Below, piece by piece: positions 8,856-16,801 of a stretch of 64,000 bases of DNA. This DNA is from Acidimicrobiales bacterium. Its GTDB lineage: Bacteria > Actinomycetota > Acidimicrobiia > Acidimicrobiales > AC-14. The notes beneath the pieces were generated by a model that had not been told where the DNA came from, made no database searches, and saw only the letters and a program-made list of their open reading frames with translations. How positions within the stretch are numbered: position 1 is the first letter of the stretch; each line of letters begins with the position of its first letter. The position numbers were made by a program, and so were the translations under genes. The stretch spans positions 1-64,000 of the forward strand of contig JAODBK010000072.1 in NCBI GenBank assembly GCA_025463925.1, written 5' to 3'.

Positions 8856-8966
8856 GGTCGGACCATACGGAAGCCGCGTTACACAGCCATTTGCCGAACG
8901 TTTCGGCCGCGTGAACAACTTCGCCTCAAGGGCACTGTCGACGGCTTCGCCGCATAGCGTGACGCG

Positions 8967-11270
8967 ATGAGCCTCGAGCGCGGCCCGTTGCTCGCCGACG
9001 ACTCGCTCTCCGGCGCGGCGTGGTGCCGAGCGCACAGCCACCTCATCGACGAATGGCTCGCCGACCTGTTCGAGCGGGCGACCAGCCGCGAGATGGACGG
9101 ACTGGCGTTGGTGGCCATCGGCGGCTACGGCCGGTCGGAGCTGTGCCCGCAGAGTGACATCGACGTCATGCTCGTGCACTCCCGAAAGCGCGATGTCGCG
9201 ACCATCGCCGATCACGTCTGGTACCCGATCTGGGACGAAGGCCTGCATCTCGGGCACAGCGTGTGCACGGTGCGCGAGGCGCTGGGCCTGGCATCGGACG
9301 ATCTCGACACCGCGACCGCGCTCCTCAACTCGCGCCACGTCGCCGGCGACCCGGAGGTCACCGCTTCTCTCGCGTCCGGAGCCACCGGGCAATGGGAGAA
9401 GCGGTCGAAGAGCTGGCTCACCGAGTTGGGCGCGCGCGTCGAGCTGCGGCACGAGCGGGCGGGCGAGGTGGCCTTCCGACTCGAACCCGACCTGAAGGAG
9501 GGGCGCGGGGGATTGCGGGACGTCCACTCGTTGCGCTGGGCGCAGGCGGCGCGCCGCATCCTCCTCGACCACGACGAATCGAGCCTCGACGCGGCGTACG
9601 CGGTGCTGCTCGACGCTCGCGTCGAGCTCCAGCGTCACACCGGCCGCTCGTCCAACGTGCTCGTCCTCCAGGACCAGGACGCGGTCGCCGCCGCCTTGGG
9701 CGTGGCCAATGCCGACGTCTTGATGTCACAGGTCGCCGAAGCGGCGCGCGCCATCGCGTGGCGGAGTGACGACACCTGGCGCCGGATCCGCTCGGCGCTG
9801 CGGGGCCCGCTCGGGCGGGTGTCCCGCCACACCCGCAGCCTCGAGGGCGGCGTGCAGATGCGCGACGGAGAGGTGCATCTCGACAACGGCACCGATCCCG
9901 CGGCCGACGCCGCGCTCGTGCTCCGCACCGCGGCCGCGGCGGCGACCAACCGCACGGTCATCGACCGCCAGTCGCTCGAGCGCCTGGCGGCCAGCGCGCC
10001 GGCGTTGCCAGACCCATGGCCGCCCGGCGCCCGCGACGCGTTCGTGGAGCTGCTCCTCGCCGGCCCGCCCGCGGTCGCGGTGATCGAGGCGCTCGACCAG
10101 CGCGGTCTGTGGACACGCGTCCTGCCCGAGTGGCTGCCGGTGCGGGCCCGGCCGCAGCGCAACGCCTACCACCGCTACACCGTCGACCGGCACCTGCTGG
10201 AGACGACGGCGAACGCGGCTCGGCTGGCGAGCCGGGTCGGCCGCCCCGACCTGTTGGTCATCGCGTCCCTGCTGCACGACCTCGGCAAGGGATACGACGG
10301 CGACCACACCACGGCGGGCATGGGGCTGGCGGCACCGATCTGCGCGCGCATGGGCCTACCGGCCGACGACATCGCCACCGTCGTCGCGGTGATCGAGCAC
10401 CACCTCCTGCTGCCCGACGTCGCCACCCGCCGCGACCTCGACGACCCCACCACCATCGAACGGGTCGCAGCCGCGGTCGGCTCGGTCGAGCGGCTCGAGT
10501 TGCTGGCCGCGCTCACCGAGGCGGACTCGACCGCGACCGGCCCGACCGCGTGGGGTCCGTGGAAGGCCGGGCTGGTCGACCAGCTCGTCGAGCGGGTGAC
10601 GCAGGTGCTCGCCGGCGCCGACCCGCGGGGCGTGATCCGCGAGTCCTTCCCGTCGGCCGAGCAGCTGGCGCGGCTGGCCGCCGGTGGCCGGCGCTTCGAG
10701 ACGAACGCCGACTGCCTCACCGTGATGGCCGACGACCGACCGGGTCTGTTCAGCCGCGTCGCCGGCGTCCTCGCCCTGCACGGCCTCGATGTGCTGCGCG
10801 CCGCTGCCTATTCGACCGACGAGGGGCGCGCCCTCGAGGAGTTCCACGTCGTCGACCCGGTCCGCGACGAGGTCCCATGGGAGCGGATCAACGCGGACCT
10901 CGAGCGGGTGCTGCTCGGCCGCTTGGCGATCAACGCCCGGCTCGCCGAGCGAGCCCGCACCTACGACCGGACCCGGCCGCGGGCGCCCAGCATCACCCGC
11001 GGCACGGTCCACTTCGACAACGAGGCATCGGCGACCGCGACCGTGATCGATGTGCAGGCGACCGACGGGATCGGTGTGCTCTTCCGGATCACGCGCGCGC
11101 TGGCCGAGCTCGATCTCGACATCCGCTCGGCCAAGGTGCAGACGCTCGGCGAGCAGGTGGTCGACGCGTTCTACGTGCGCGACTCCTCGGGCGAGAAGAT
11201 CACCGACCCCCACCAGCTCGGGGAGATCGAGCGCGCCGTGCTGCACAGCCTCGCGACCGACGCGACCTGA
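8967..11270 (+). CDS. glnD: GlnD, bifunctional PII nucleotidyltransferase/removing enzyme
   Basis: A 767-residue protein with the expected order: nucleotidyltransferase domain with GGYGRSELCPQSDID (residues about 52-66), PII-uridylyltransferase linker, HD domain with LLHDLGKGYDGDHTT near residue 433, and two C-terminal ACT domains (about 575-650 and 695-767). It modifies and demodifies PII in response to nitrogen status. It is divergent from amt-glnB across a 111-bp promoter region, so the module is complete except for glutamine synthetase and GlnE. Confidence 0.93.
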   Translation: MSLERGPLLADDSLSGAAWCRAHSHLIDEWLADLFERATSREMDGLALVAIGGYGRSELCPQSDIDVMLVHSRKRDVATIADHVWYPIWDEGLHLGHSVCTVREALGLASDDLDTATALLNSRHVAGDPEVTASLASGATGQWEKRSKSWLTELGARVELRHERAGEVAFRLEPDLKEGRGGLRDVHSLRWAQAARRILLDHDESSLDAAYAVLLDARVELQRHTGRSSNVLVLQDQDAVAAALGVANADVLMSQVAEAARAIAWRSDDTWRRIRSALRGPLGRVSRHTRSLEGGVQMRDGEVHLDNGTDPAADAALVLRTAAAAATNRTVIDRQSLERLAASAPALPDPWPPGARDAFVELLLAGPPAVAVIEALDQRGLWTRVLPEWLPVRARPQRNAYHRYTVDRHLLETTANAARLASRVGRPDLLVIASLLHDLGKGYDGDHTTAGMGLAAPICARMGLPADDIATVVAVIEHHLLLPDVATRRDLDDPTTIERVAAAVGSVERLELLAALTEADSTATGPTAWGPWKAGLVDQLVERVTQVLAGADPRGVIRESFPSAEQLARLAAGGRRFETNADCLTVMADDRPGLFSRVAGVLALHGLDVLRAAAYSTDEGRALEEFHVVDPVRDEVPWERINADLERVLLGRLAINARLAERARTYDRTRPRAPSITRGTVHFDNEASATATVIDVQATDGIGVLFRITRALAELDLDIRSAKVQTLGEQVVDAFYVRDSSGEKITDPHQLGEIERAVLHSLATDAT

Positions 11271-11277
11271 CGACCGG

Positions 11278-11883
11278 GTGGACGACGATCGCTCGGTCCG
11301 AGCCGGGCTCGCGGTCTCGAACGTGTCGCTGGCGTGGACGGTCGCCAGCAGCACCGCGGCGATGGCGATCGGGTTGACGCGCCGGAGCCTCGTGCTGGTC
11401 GCGTTCGGTGCGATCGGCGTGCTCGACGCCGTCGGCTCGGCCGCGCTGGTCGTCCATTTCCGGCACGCCCTGCGCCACGAGGCGATGTCCGAACGCCGCG
11501 AGCGCGTCGCGCTGCACGTCATCACCATCGGCTTGATCGTCCTCGGGGTCGTGACGGCGGCCGAGAGCGTCCGGCGGCTCGTCAGCGACGCCCACGCCGA
11601 CCGCGCGCTCGAGGGCACCGCGCTGGCCGCGGCGTCGGCGGTGGTGCTCGCCGCTCTCGGCCGGCGGAAGCGGATCGTCGGCCGGCGGATCCCGAGTCAT
11701 GCGCTGGTGGCCGACGGGTGGGTTTCCACCACCGGCGCGCTGCTCGCGGCCGTGACCGTCATCGGCACCGCGATCAACGCCGCGTTCGGCTGGCGCTGGG
11801 TCGACGCCGCGGCCGCGCTGGCGGTTGCGATCGGCGCGGTCGTGATCGCTCTCCAACTCCGCGGTGAAACCCCCGTTCTTTGA
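11278..11883 (+). CDS. CDF-like membrane protein, transmembrane domain only
   Basis: A 201-residue protein with five to six hydrophobic segments resembling the membrane domain of cation diffusion facilitators. The helix-2 site appears as FGAIGVLDAVGSA, but the helix-5 site reads ALVADGWVSTTGALLA, where the usual His and second Asp are Trp and Thr. There is no cytosolic C-terminal domain. Metal transport is therefore doubtful; it may be a paralogue with another role. The GTG start lies 7 bp after the glnD stop. The 3' end forms one arm of an 18-bp inverted repeat. Confidence 0.55.
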   Translation: MDDDRSVRAGLAVSNVSLAWTVASSTAAMAIGLTRRSLVLVAFGAIGVLDAVGSAALVVHFRHALRHEAMSERRERVALHVITIGLIVLGVVTAAESVRRLVSDAHADRALEGTALAAASAVVLAALGRRKRIVGRRIPSHALVADGWVSTTGALLAAVTVIGTAINAAFGWRWVDAAAALAVAIGAVVIALQLRGETPVL

Positions 11884-11930
11884 ACCGCTGACCACCGCCG
11901 CGGTGGGCAAACGTTCAAAGAACGGGGGTT
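11868..11930. repeat. perfect 18-bp inverted repeat, probable bidirectional terminator
   Basis: The arms at 11868-11885 and 11913-11930 are exact reverse complements (left arm AACCCCCGTTCTTTGAAC). The 27-nt spacer itself contains a 6-bp hairpin (CCACCG/CGGTGG). The left arm includes the stop codon of the CDF-like gene, and the structure sits between convergent genes. It could be a terminator or a dispersed palindromic element; I saw no second copy in the window. Confidence 0.7.
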
Positions 11931-11978
11931 CGCCGTACGGTGAAGCGATGACCGCCTTCGGCGTCGTCGCACTCACGT

Positions 11979-13559
11979 TCATGATGACGATGGACGCGCT
12001 GGAGCGCCGGAGTCGGCATTTCGGGTGACTCGCCGGGCGCCCCAGGCCGCGGCCAGCGCCGCGATCCCGCCGGTCGGGGAGGACCACCAGTCTCCGCCGG
12101 TCGCAGGAAGTCGGCCGGCCGGGCCCGTGCCGCCGCTCGCGCCCGTCGCCCCCGCGGCCGCGCCCAGCGACTCGACCCTCGCGTGCGGATCGGCAGTCGA
12201 GCACGCGGCCAGCGCCGGGTTCGCGGCCGCCGCCAGTGCGGGTGGTTCGGCGAACGCCGGGCTGGTGAAGTCGAAGAAGTCGAGGAGATCGTCGGCGTTG
12301 GCGTCACGATAGGTGAGCGCCGGGAGGTTCCACTTGGTCTCGATCAGCTTGAGGATCGAGGTGTGGTCGTGCACCACCGGCGACACGTAGTTCCGGCGGG
12401 ACCACGGCGACACGATCGCGGCAGGCACGCGGATGCCGTAGATGTCGAAGCGCCCGGGGGTGTCGGCACGACCCAGCTTCGGCGCGATGGAGTCCGGTGG
12501 GATCGCGGCCGGCGGCGGTACGTGGTCGTAATAGCCGCCGTGCTCGTCGTAGACCCAGATGAGCGCAGTGCGGGCCCACTGCGGTGACCGCATGACCGCG
12601 TCGACGACGCCGGCGACGAACGCCTCACCGATCTGCACGTTCTGCGGGTTCTCCTCGTCGCCGCCCTGGGCGCGGAGCTCGGGTGGGGCCGCCTCTCCCG
12701 GAATGAACCCACCGGCGACGTCGGCCGCGCCGAAGTCCGGGTCGACGATCGACACCGCGGGCAGCAACCCGGCGGCCGCGTCGGTGAAGAACTGCGCGAT
12801 CGGTACGACGTGCTGGGCATTGTGCTCGAGCACCGAGGGGAACAGCGCGGTCTGCGGCAGGTCGGTGAAGTAGTTGCGCCAATTGAGGCCGTGGGCGTTG
12901 AGCCGATCGAAGATCGTTCCGTTCGGCGGCGGTGGGTCGGACGGCTGTGGCACCGGGTCGTCGATGAGGCCGAGCGCGGTCGCGGCCATGAGGAACCGCC
13001 GGTTCGGATAGGTCTGCGCGGTGCAGGAGGCGAACCACCGGTTCGCCAGTGGAAAGGTCGTCGCCAGCGAGTAGTAGAAGGGCAGATCGGTCTCGTCCCA
13101 GTACCCCATGGCGACGTCGCCGGACGCGGCCACGAAGCCGGACATCGCACCGCCGGCGATCGACGTCCGGGTGGCGGTCCAGGCCTGGCTGGGCTCGTGC
13201 TCCATCTGGCACTCGGTGGGCATGCGGAAGGCGCGGATCACGCCTCCGGGGGCCGGGTTGGCGTTGGTCGGCCGCCCCCCTGCGTCGAACGTGAAGCCGT
13301 CGGCCGCCGGGCGACCGCGCTTCGGCAACATGCCGAGGTAGTTGTCGAACGAGTGGTTCTCCATCATCACGACGACGACGTGATCGATCGGGATGCGGGG
13401 GTCGGGCTCGCCCGCGGGTCGCAAGGGATCCGGGAGCGACCCCGGCGGTCGCACCGCGCCGAGCGCCCACGCCGGCAGCGAGCGCAGACCCCGACGGGCC
13501 ACGACCAGTCCGGCGGCTCCGAGCTCCAGGAAGCGCCGACGGGTGAGCCCGGCCGACAT
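11979..13559 (-). CDS. Tat-exported phosphoesterase (phospholipase C/acid phosphatase family) with LPATG tail
   Basis: A 526-residue member of the phosphoesterase family that includes phospholipase C and AcpA-type acid phosphatases. Family signatures are DHVVVVMMENHSFDNYLG near residue 60, a YPNRRFLM segment, and YDEHGGYYDHVPPP near 335. The N-terminus TRRRFLELGAAGL is a Tat signal. The C-terminus carries LPATG (484-488), a short weakly hydrophobic stretch and Arg-Arg, a sortase sorting signal. A class E sortase gene is at 40985-41890. Its ATG overlaps the stop of the upstream phosphatase (TGATG), so the two are translationally coupled. It probably releases phosphate from lipids or phosphomonoesters at the cell surface. 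Confidence 0.85.
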   Translation of the reverse strand: MSAGLTRRRFLELGAAGLVVARRGLRSLPAWALGAVRPPGSLPDPLRPAGEPDPRIPIDHVVVVMMENHSFDNYLGMLPKRGRPAADGFTFDAGGRPTNANPAPGGVIRAFRMPTECQMEHEPSQAWTATRTSIAGGAMSGFVAASGDVAMGYWDETDLPFYYSLATTFPLANRWFASCTAQTYPNRRFLMAATALGLIDDPVPQPSDPPPPNGTIFDRLNAHGLNWRNYFTDLPQTALFPSVLEHNAQHVVPIAQFFTDAAAGLLPAVSIVDPDFGAADVAGGFIPGEAAPPELRAQGGDEENPQNVQIGEAFVAGVVDAVMRSPQWARTALIWVYDEHGGYYDHVPPPAAIPPDSIAPKLGRADTPGRFDIYGIRVPAAIVSPWSRRNYVSPVVHDHTSILKLIETKWNLPALTYRDANADDLLDFFDFTSPAFAEPPALAAAANPALAACSTADPHARVESLGAAAGATGASGGTGPAGRLPATGGDWWSSPTGGIAALAAAWGARRVTRNADSGAPARPSSS

Positions 13560-14338
13560 CAGTCGAGCAATGCCATCCGGAGACGGTCACCAGCCTGGGG
13601 CACGCCGAGCTCCTCGACCAGTCCGGCGAACCCGCCGTGCTCGTCCTCGACCGACCGGATGAACGCGGCCATCGTCTCGGGTGCCGCCGCGACCATCGCC
13701 GGGGCGTAGGTCTCGATCGCTTCTGCCCGCTCTGGGTCCTCGCGGTTCTCGCTGCGGAAGAACGCGACCATGCGCTCCATCGCGGCCGCGCTCAACGCGT
13801 AGTCGGCGACGATGACCTCGTCGGCGACGCCGACGAGGCCGAGGACAATGGCCGCGAGGATGCCGGTGCGGTCCTTGCCGGCCGAGCAGTGGAACACCGC
13901 CGGCAGGTTGCCGGGGTCGCCGAGCACGGTGAGCGCCTCGACCACGGCGGCGCGGCCGTTGCCGAGCATCTCGACGTACCGGTCGGCGACGATCGACGGA
14001 TCGACCCACCGGGGGAAGTCCTTCCGGTCGGGGAGCACGTCGATCATCGGCAGGTGGTGGTACGCCGGCGCAGAGCCGCCGGGCCCGGCGCCGACGAAGC
14101 GGCCGAACTCGTCGAGCTCGGCCGTCGTGCGCAGGTCGAGCACCGTCGCCAGGCCGAGCGGACCGAGCACCCCGAGGTCGTCCGGCGTCAGCCGGCTGAG
14201 TCCGTCGGCGCGGAACAGCCGCCGCCACTTCATCCGCCGGCCGTCCATGGTCTCGTAGCCGCCGAGGTCGCGGAAGTTGAAGCAACCGGTGAGCGCGATC
14301 GCCCGTTCGAACCCGTCCTCGAGCGTCACGGTCGGCAC
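13559..14338 (-). CDS. protein tyrosine/serine phosphatase (PtpB-like)
   Basis: A 259-residue phosphatase with the Cys-x5-Arg loop HCSAGKDRTG near residue 152 and the early NFRDLGGYETMDGRRM motif of the Y_phosphatase3 family (MPtpB-like). The KDR in the loop is typical of enzymes that also accept phosphoinositides. The start is GTG 14338, five bases after the arsR stop, and the stop overlaps the start of the exported phosphoesterase. This gives a minus-strand unit arsR-phosphatase-phosphoesterase. The target is unknown. Confidence 0.85.
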   Translation of the reverse strand: MPTVTLEDGFERAIALTGCFNFRDLGGYETMDGRRMKWRRLFRADGLSRLTPDDLGVLGPLGLATVLDLRTTAELDEFGRFVGAGPGGSAPAYHHLPMIDVLPDRKDFPRWVDPSIVADRYVEMLGNGRAAVVEALTVLGDPGNLPAVFHCSAGKDRTGILAAIVLGLVGVADEVIVADYALSAAAMERMVAFFRSENREDPERAEAIETYAPAMVAAAPETMAAFIRSVEDEHGGFAGLVEELGVPQAGDRLRMALLD

Positions 14339-14343
14339 GTTAC

Positions 14344-14685
14344 CTAAGGCGCGAGCGCACGCCGGAGTGTCGCCAGACGCTCGGGCACGGCGCGCCAGTA
14401 GACCCAGCGCCCGCGCTTCTCGCCGACGATGAGCCCGGCGTCGGCCAGTGCCTTGGTGTGGTGGCTGATCGTGGGTTGCGCCTTGCCGAGCGGTACCTGC
14501 AGATCACAGGAGCAGACCTCGTCGGCCGCCGCGACCATGCTGAGCAATCGGAGTCGCACCGGGTCGGCGAGCGCGGCGAAGACTCGGGCCAGTTGGTCGG
14601 CCTCGTCCTCGGCCAGCGGGGCGGCGAGCACCGACGCACAGCACTGGTCCTCGGCATCCAGCACGGCGACCGACTTCCTGGCCAT
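14344..14685 (-). CDS. arsR: ArsR family As(III)-responsive repressor
   Basis: A 113-residue winged-helix repressor. Cys15-Cys16 near the N-terminus, together with Cys58 and Cys60 in EVCSCDL, resemble the three-cysteine arsenite site of Corynebacterium CgArsR1 (Cys15, Cys16, Cys55) and the classical CxCDL motif. The recognition helix lies in QPTISHHTKAL. Start ATG 14685 is fixed by AGGAGG four bases upstream. It is divergent from the arsenic genes, with a perfect dyad in the shared promoter, so it most likely represses both units and itself. Confidence 0.88.
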   Translation of the reverse strand: MARKSVAVLDAEDQCCASVLAAPLAEDEADQLARVFAALADPVRLRLLSMVAAADEVCSCDLQVPLGKAQPTISHHTKALADAGLIVGEKRGRWVYWRAVPERLATLRRALAP

Positions 14686-14715
14686 GGAGCCTCCTGGGAC
14701 TTTCCCATTGACAAC

Positions 14716-14750
14716 CGTCGATGCATTTTGCAAGAGTCAATGCATCGACG
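14716..14750. promoter_or_regulatory. ArsR operator candidate: perfect 12-bp dyad
   Basis: The arms CGTCGATGCATT (14716-14727) and AATGCATCGACG (14739-14750) are exact reverse complements around an 11-nt spacer. They lie in the 91-bp region between arsR and the arsenic genes. A TTGACA at 14708-14713 could be the plus-strand -35 element; no clear -10 follows. Confidence 0.7.
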
Positions 14751-14776
14751 ATGACGAATGTACCAGGGAGGCCCCG

Positions 14777-15235
14777 ATGTCGCGAGTGCAGCTCGCACTG
14801 AACGTGTCCGATCTCGAAGAGGCCGTGGCCTTCTACTCGAAGCTCTTCGCGACCGAGCCGGCAAAGGTGCGGCCGGGCTATGCCAACTTCGCGATCGCCG
14901 AGCCCCCGCTGAAGCTCGTGCTCATCGAGGGCGTGGGCGAGCCCGGTTCGTTGAACCACCTGGGTGTCGAGGTCGAGTCGGCCGGCGCCGTGGCCGCGGC
15001 CAACACCCGCCTCGCGAGTGAAGGCCTCGCCCGCGTCACCGAGGACGGGGTGGCGTGTTGCTACGCGGTGCAGGACAAGGTGTGGGTCGACGCGCCTGAC
15101 GGCGAGCCGTGGGAGATCTACACCGTGCTCTCCGACGTCGAGATGCCAAGTGGTCAGCTCCGCACGGTCGACCCCGACGGCGACGCGCGGTGCTGCGCGA
15201 CGGCGCCCGAATCCGCAGCCCGCTGCTGCGGTTGA
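14777..15235 (+). CDS. arsI: ArsI/CadI family metalloprotein, glyoxalase fold
   Basis: A 152-residue vicinal-oxygen-chelate protein. His61, the Glu in GEPWEIYTVL and the vicinal Cys94-Cys95 in ACCYAVQDKVWVDAPDG match the ArsI/CadI family: ArsI is a C-As lyase that demethylates trivalent methylarsenicals, and CadI is a cadmium-induced protein. Unusually, the C-terminal tail has two more Cys-Cys pairs (DARCC and AARCCG), possibly extra metal ligands. GGGAGG precedes the ATG. It is first in a three-gene arsenic unit. Confidence 0.85.
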   Translation: MSRVQLALNVSDLEEAVAFYSKLFATEPAKVRPGYANFAIAEPPLKLVLIEGVGEPGSLNHLGVEVESAGAVAAANTRLASEGLARVTEDGVACCYAVQDKVWVDAPDGEPWEIYTVLSDVEMPSGQLRTVDPDGDARCCATAPESAARCCG

Positions 15236-15951
15236 CGCGGTTGGACCGCGATCTTGCTCGGCGGGCGACCGCCGAGGCCGTCGGCACCGCGCTGCTCGTC
15301 GCCATCGTCGTGGGCTCGGGCATCTACGCCCAGCGGCTCTCGCCGGGCGACATCGGGCTGCAGCTGCTGGAGAACTCGATCGCCACCGGCGCCGGGCTCA
15401 TCGCGCTGATCCTCGCGTTCGGGTCCGTCTCGGGCGCGCACCTCAACCCGGTGGTCAGCCTGGCCGACCGGCTGCTCGGCGGGATCACCAACCGTGCCCT
15501 GGGCGCGTACGTCGTCGCTCAGGTGGTCGGCGCGTGCGCCGGCGCCGTCGTGGCAAACCTCATGTTCGACCTCGATCCCGTCACCTGGTCCACGCACCGC
15601 CGTTCATCAGGTGGGATGTGGCTCGGTGAGGTCGTGGCCACGTTCGGTCTGCTCATCGTGATCCTCGGCGTGGTCCGGTCGGGCAGGAGCGCATCGGCGC
15701 CGTTCGCGGTCGGCGGTTACATCGCGGCGGCGTACTGGTTCACCAGCTCCACGTCGTTCGCCAATCCGGCGGTCACCGTCGGCCGCATGCTCAGCGACAC
15801 GTTCGCCGGCATCGAGCCGTCGTCGGCACCGGCCTTCGTCGTGGCGCAGGTCGGTGGTGGCATCCTCGCCGTGCTCCTGGCGCGGTTCCTGTATCCCGAC
15901 CTCCCAGCCGACCGGTTGGTCGTCCCGCACGACCGGTCGGCCGCCGCGTGA
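15232..15951 (+). CDS. aquaporin/MIP family channel (AqpS-like)
   Basis: A protein of about 239 residues with six hydrophobic segments and both pore motifs: GAHLNPVVSL in the first half and SFANPAVTVGRM in the second. Next to arsC it resembles the AqpS arrangement of Sinorhizobium, where an aquaglyceroporin conducts arsenite outward after arsenate reduction. TTG 15232 overlaps the upstream stop (TTGA); GTG 15190 is an alternative start. No ArsB or Acr3 pump is encoded nearby, which supports a channel-based efflux role. Confidence 0.82.
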   Translation: MTRLDRDLARRATAEAVGTALLVAIVVGSGIYAQRLSPGDIGLQLLENSIATGAGLIALILAFGSVSGAHLNPVVSLADRLLGGITNRALGAYVVAQVVGACAGAVVANLMFDLDPVTWSTHRRSSGGMWLGEVVATFGLLIVILGVVRSGRSASAPFAVGGYIAAAYWFTSSTSFANPAVTVGRMLSDTFAGIEPSSAPAFVVAQVGGGILAVLLARFLYPDLPADRLVVPHDRSAAA

Positions 15952-16367
15952 GCCCCGAGGCCGCCGGGCCGGCAGTGCTGTTCCTCTGTGTCCACAACGC
16001 CGGGCGCTCCCAGATGGCGCTCGGCTGGTTCACCCATCTCGCCGGCGACCGGGCGCTCGCCTGGTCCGGCGGCAGTGAGCCGGCCGACGAGATCAACCCG
16101 TCGGCGGTCGCGGCGATGGCCGAGGTCGGCATCGACATCACCGGCGAGTTCCCGAAGCCCTGGACCGACGAGATCGTGCGGGCTGCCGACGTCGTCATCA
16201 CCATGGGCTGCGGCGACGCCTGCCCGTTCTACCCGGGCACGCGGTACGAGGATTGGGAGCTCGACGACCCTGCCGGCCAGGGCCTCGACGCGGTCCGCCC
16301 GATCCGGGACGAGATCGAGCGTCGGGTGCGGGTACTGCTGGCCAGTCTGGACGTGTCCCTCGGGTAG
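15948..16367 (+). CDS. arsC: arsenate reductase, low-molecular-weight phosphatase type
   Basis: A 139-residue LMW-PTP-fold reductase converting arsenate to arsenite. The P-loop CVHNAGRS has nucleophile Cys14; Cys88 and Cys92 in MGCGDACPFYPG are the relay cysteines of the thioredoxin-linked class; the DP dipeptide near residue 107 supplies the catalytic Asp. GTG 15948 overlaps the aquaporin stop (GTGA). Whether it uses thioredoxin or mycothiol cannot be read directly; the Cys triad favours thioredoxin. Confidence 0.92.
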   Translation: MSPEAAGPAVLFLCVHNAGRSQMALGWFTHLAGDRALAWSGGSEPADEINPSAVAAMAEVGIDITGEFPKPWTDEIVRAADVVITMGCGDACPFYPGTRYEDWELDDPAGQGLDAVRPIRDEIERRVRVLLASLDVSLG

Positions 16368-16373
16368 CCGGTC

Positions 16374-16390
16374 GGTGAACGCTGGGTGAC
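16374..16390 (-). promoter_or_regulatory. PHO-box-like direct repeat (two 11-nt units)
   Basis: On the minus strand two units, GTCACCC and GTTCACC, align with an 11-nt period, as in actinomycete PhoP boxes. They lie just after arsC and about 90 bp before the PhoU-like gene. Two units and one imperfect core make this weaker than the site at 17283. Confidence 0.35.
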
Positions 16391-16475
16391 GGCCGTCAAT
16401 CCACATGTTGCCCTCTTGTTGTGCACAGGCCGTCCACGAAATGGTGGATCGCGAAAACCGCGATCGGAGGACAAC

Positions 16476-16801
16476 ATGGCGTGGGGTCGGCGACAGGTGG
16501 TGATCGAACCCCTCCGGGCGGTGCCCGAGCCCGAGCCGGGCCTCGATTCCCTCGACATCTCGGTGGTCCATCTGTTCGCCCTGGTGAGCGAAGGCATCGT
16601 GGCCTGCACGAGCACGTTCCTCGCCGCGGGGACGACGAGCTCGACGATCTGCACGTCGTCTTGACGGCGGAGCTGGCGACCGCGAACCTGCCCCTGGCGG
16701 CGGCCATCGAGATGGGCCTCGTGGCCCGATTCTTCGAACGGCTGGGCGACCATGCAGTCAACGTCGCTCGACAGCTCGACGTCCTCTGGGAGGTTGTGTG
16801 A
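16476..16801 (+). pseudogene. PhoU-like single-domain protein, frameshifted
   Basis: The frame from ATG 16476 (GGAGG at 16466-16470) encodes about 52 residues. It then loses register at a GGGG run (16628-16631). One extra G would restore it and join DDELDDLHVVLTAEL... through GLVARFFERLGDHAVNVARQL to the TGA at 16799-16801. The joined 108-residue product matches one PhoU repeat, and the DHAVNV motif also appears in the two full PhoU proteins of the window. The stop overlaps the GTG of the next gene (GTGA), which is typical of a working operon. It may be a sequencing error, a recent mutation or programmed slippage. Confidence 0.65.

Noticed and set aside
8856-9638. Upstream extension of the amt frame opposite glnD
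   Set aside because: No hydrophobic signal and Arg/His-rich shadow translation; Amt homology begins near ATG 8855 or 8810.
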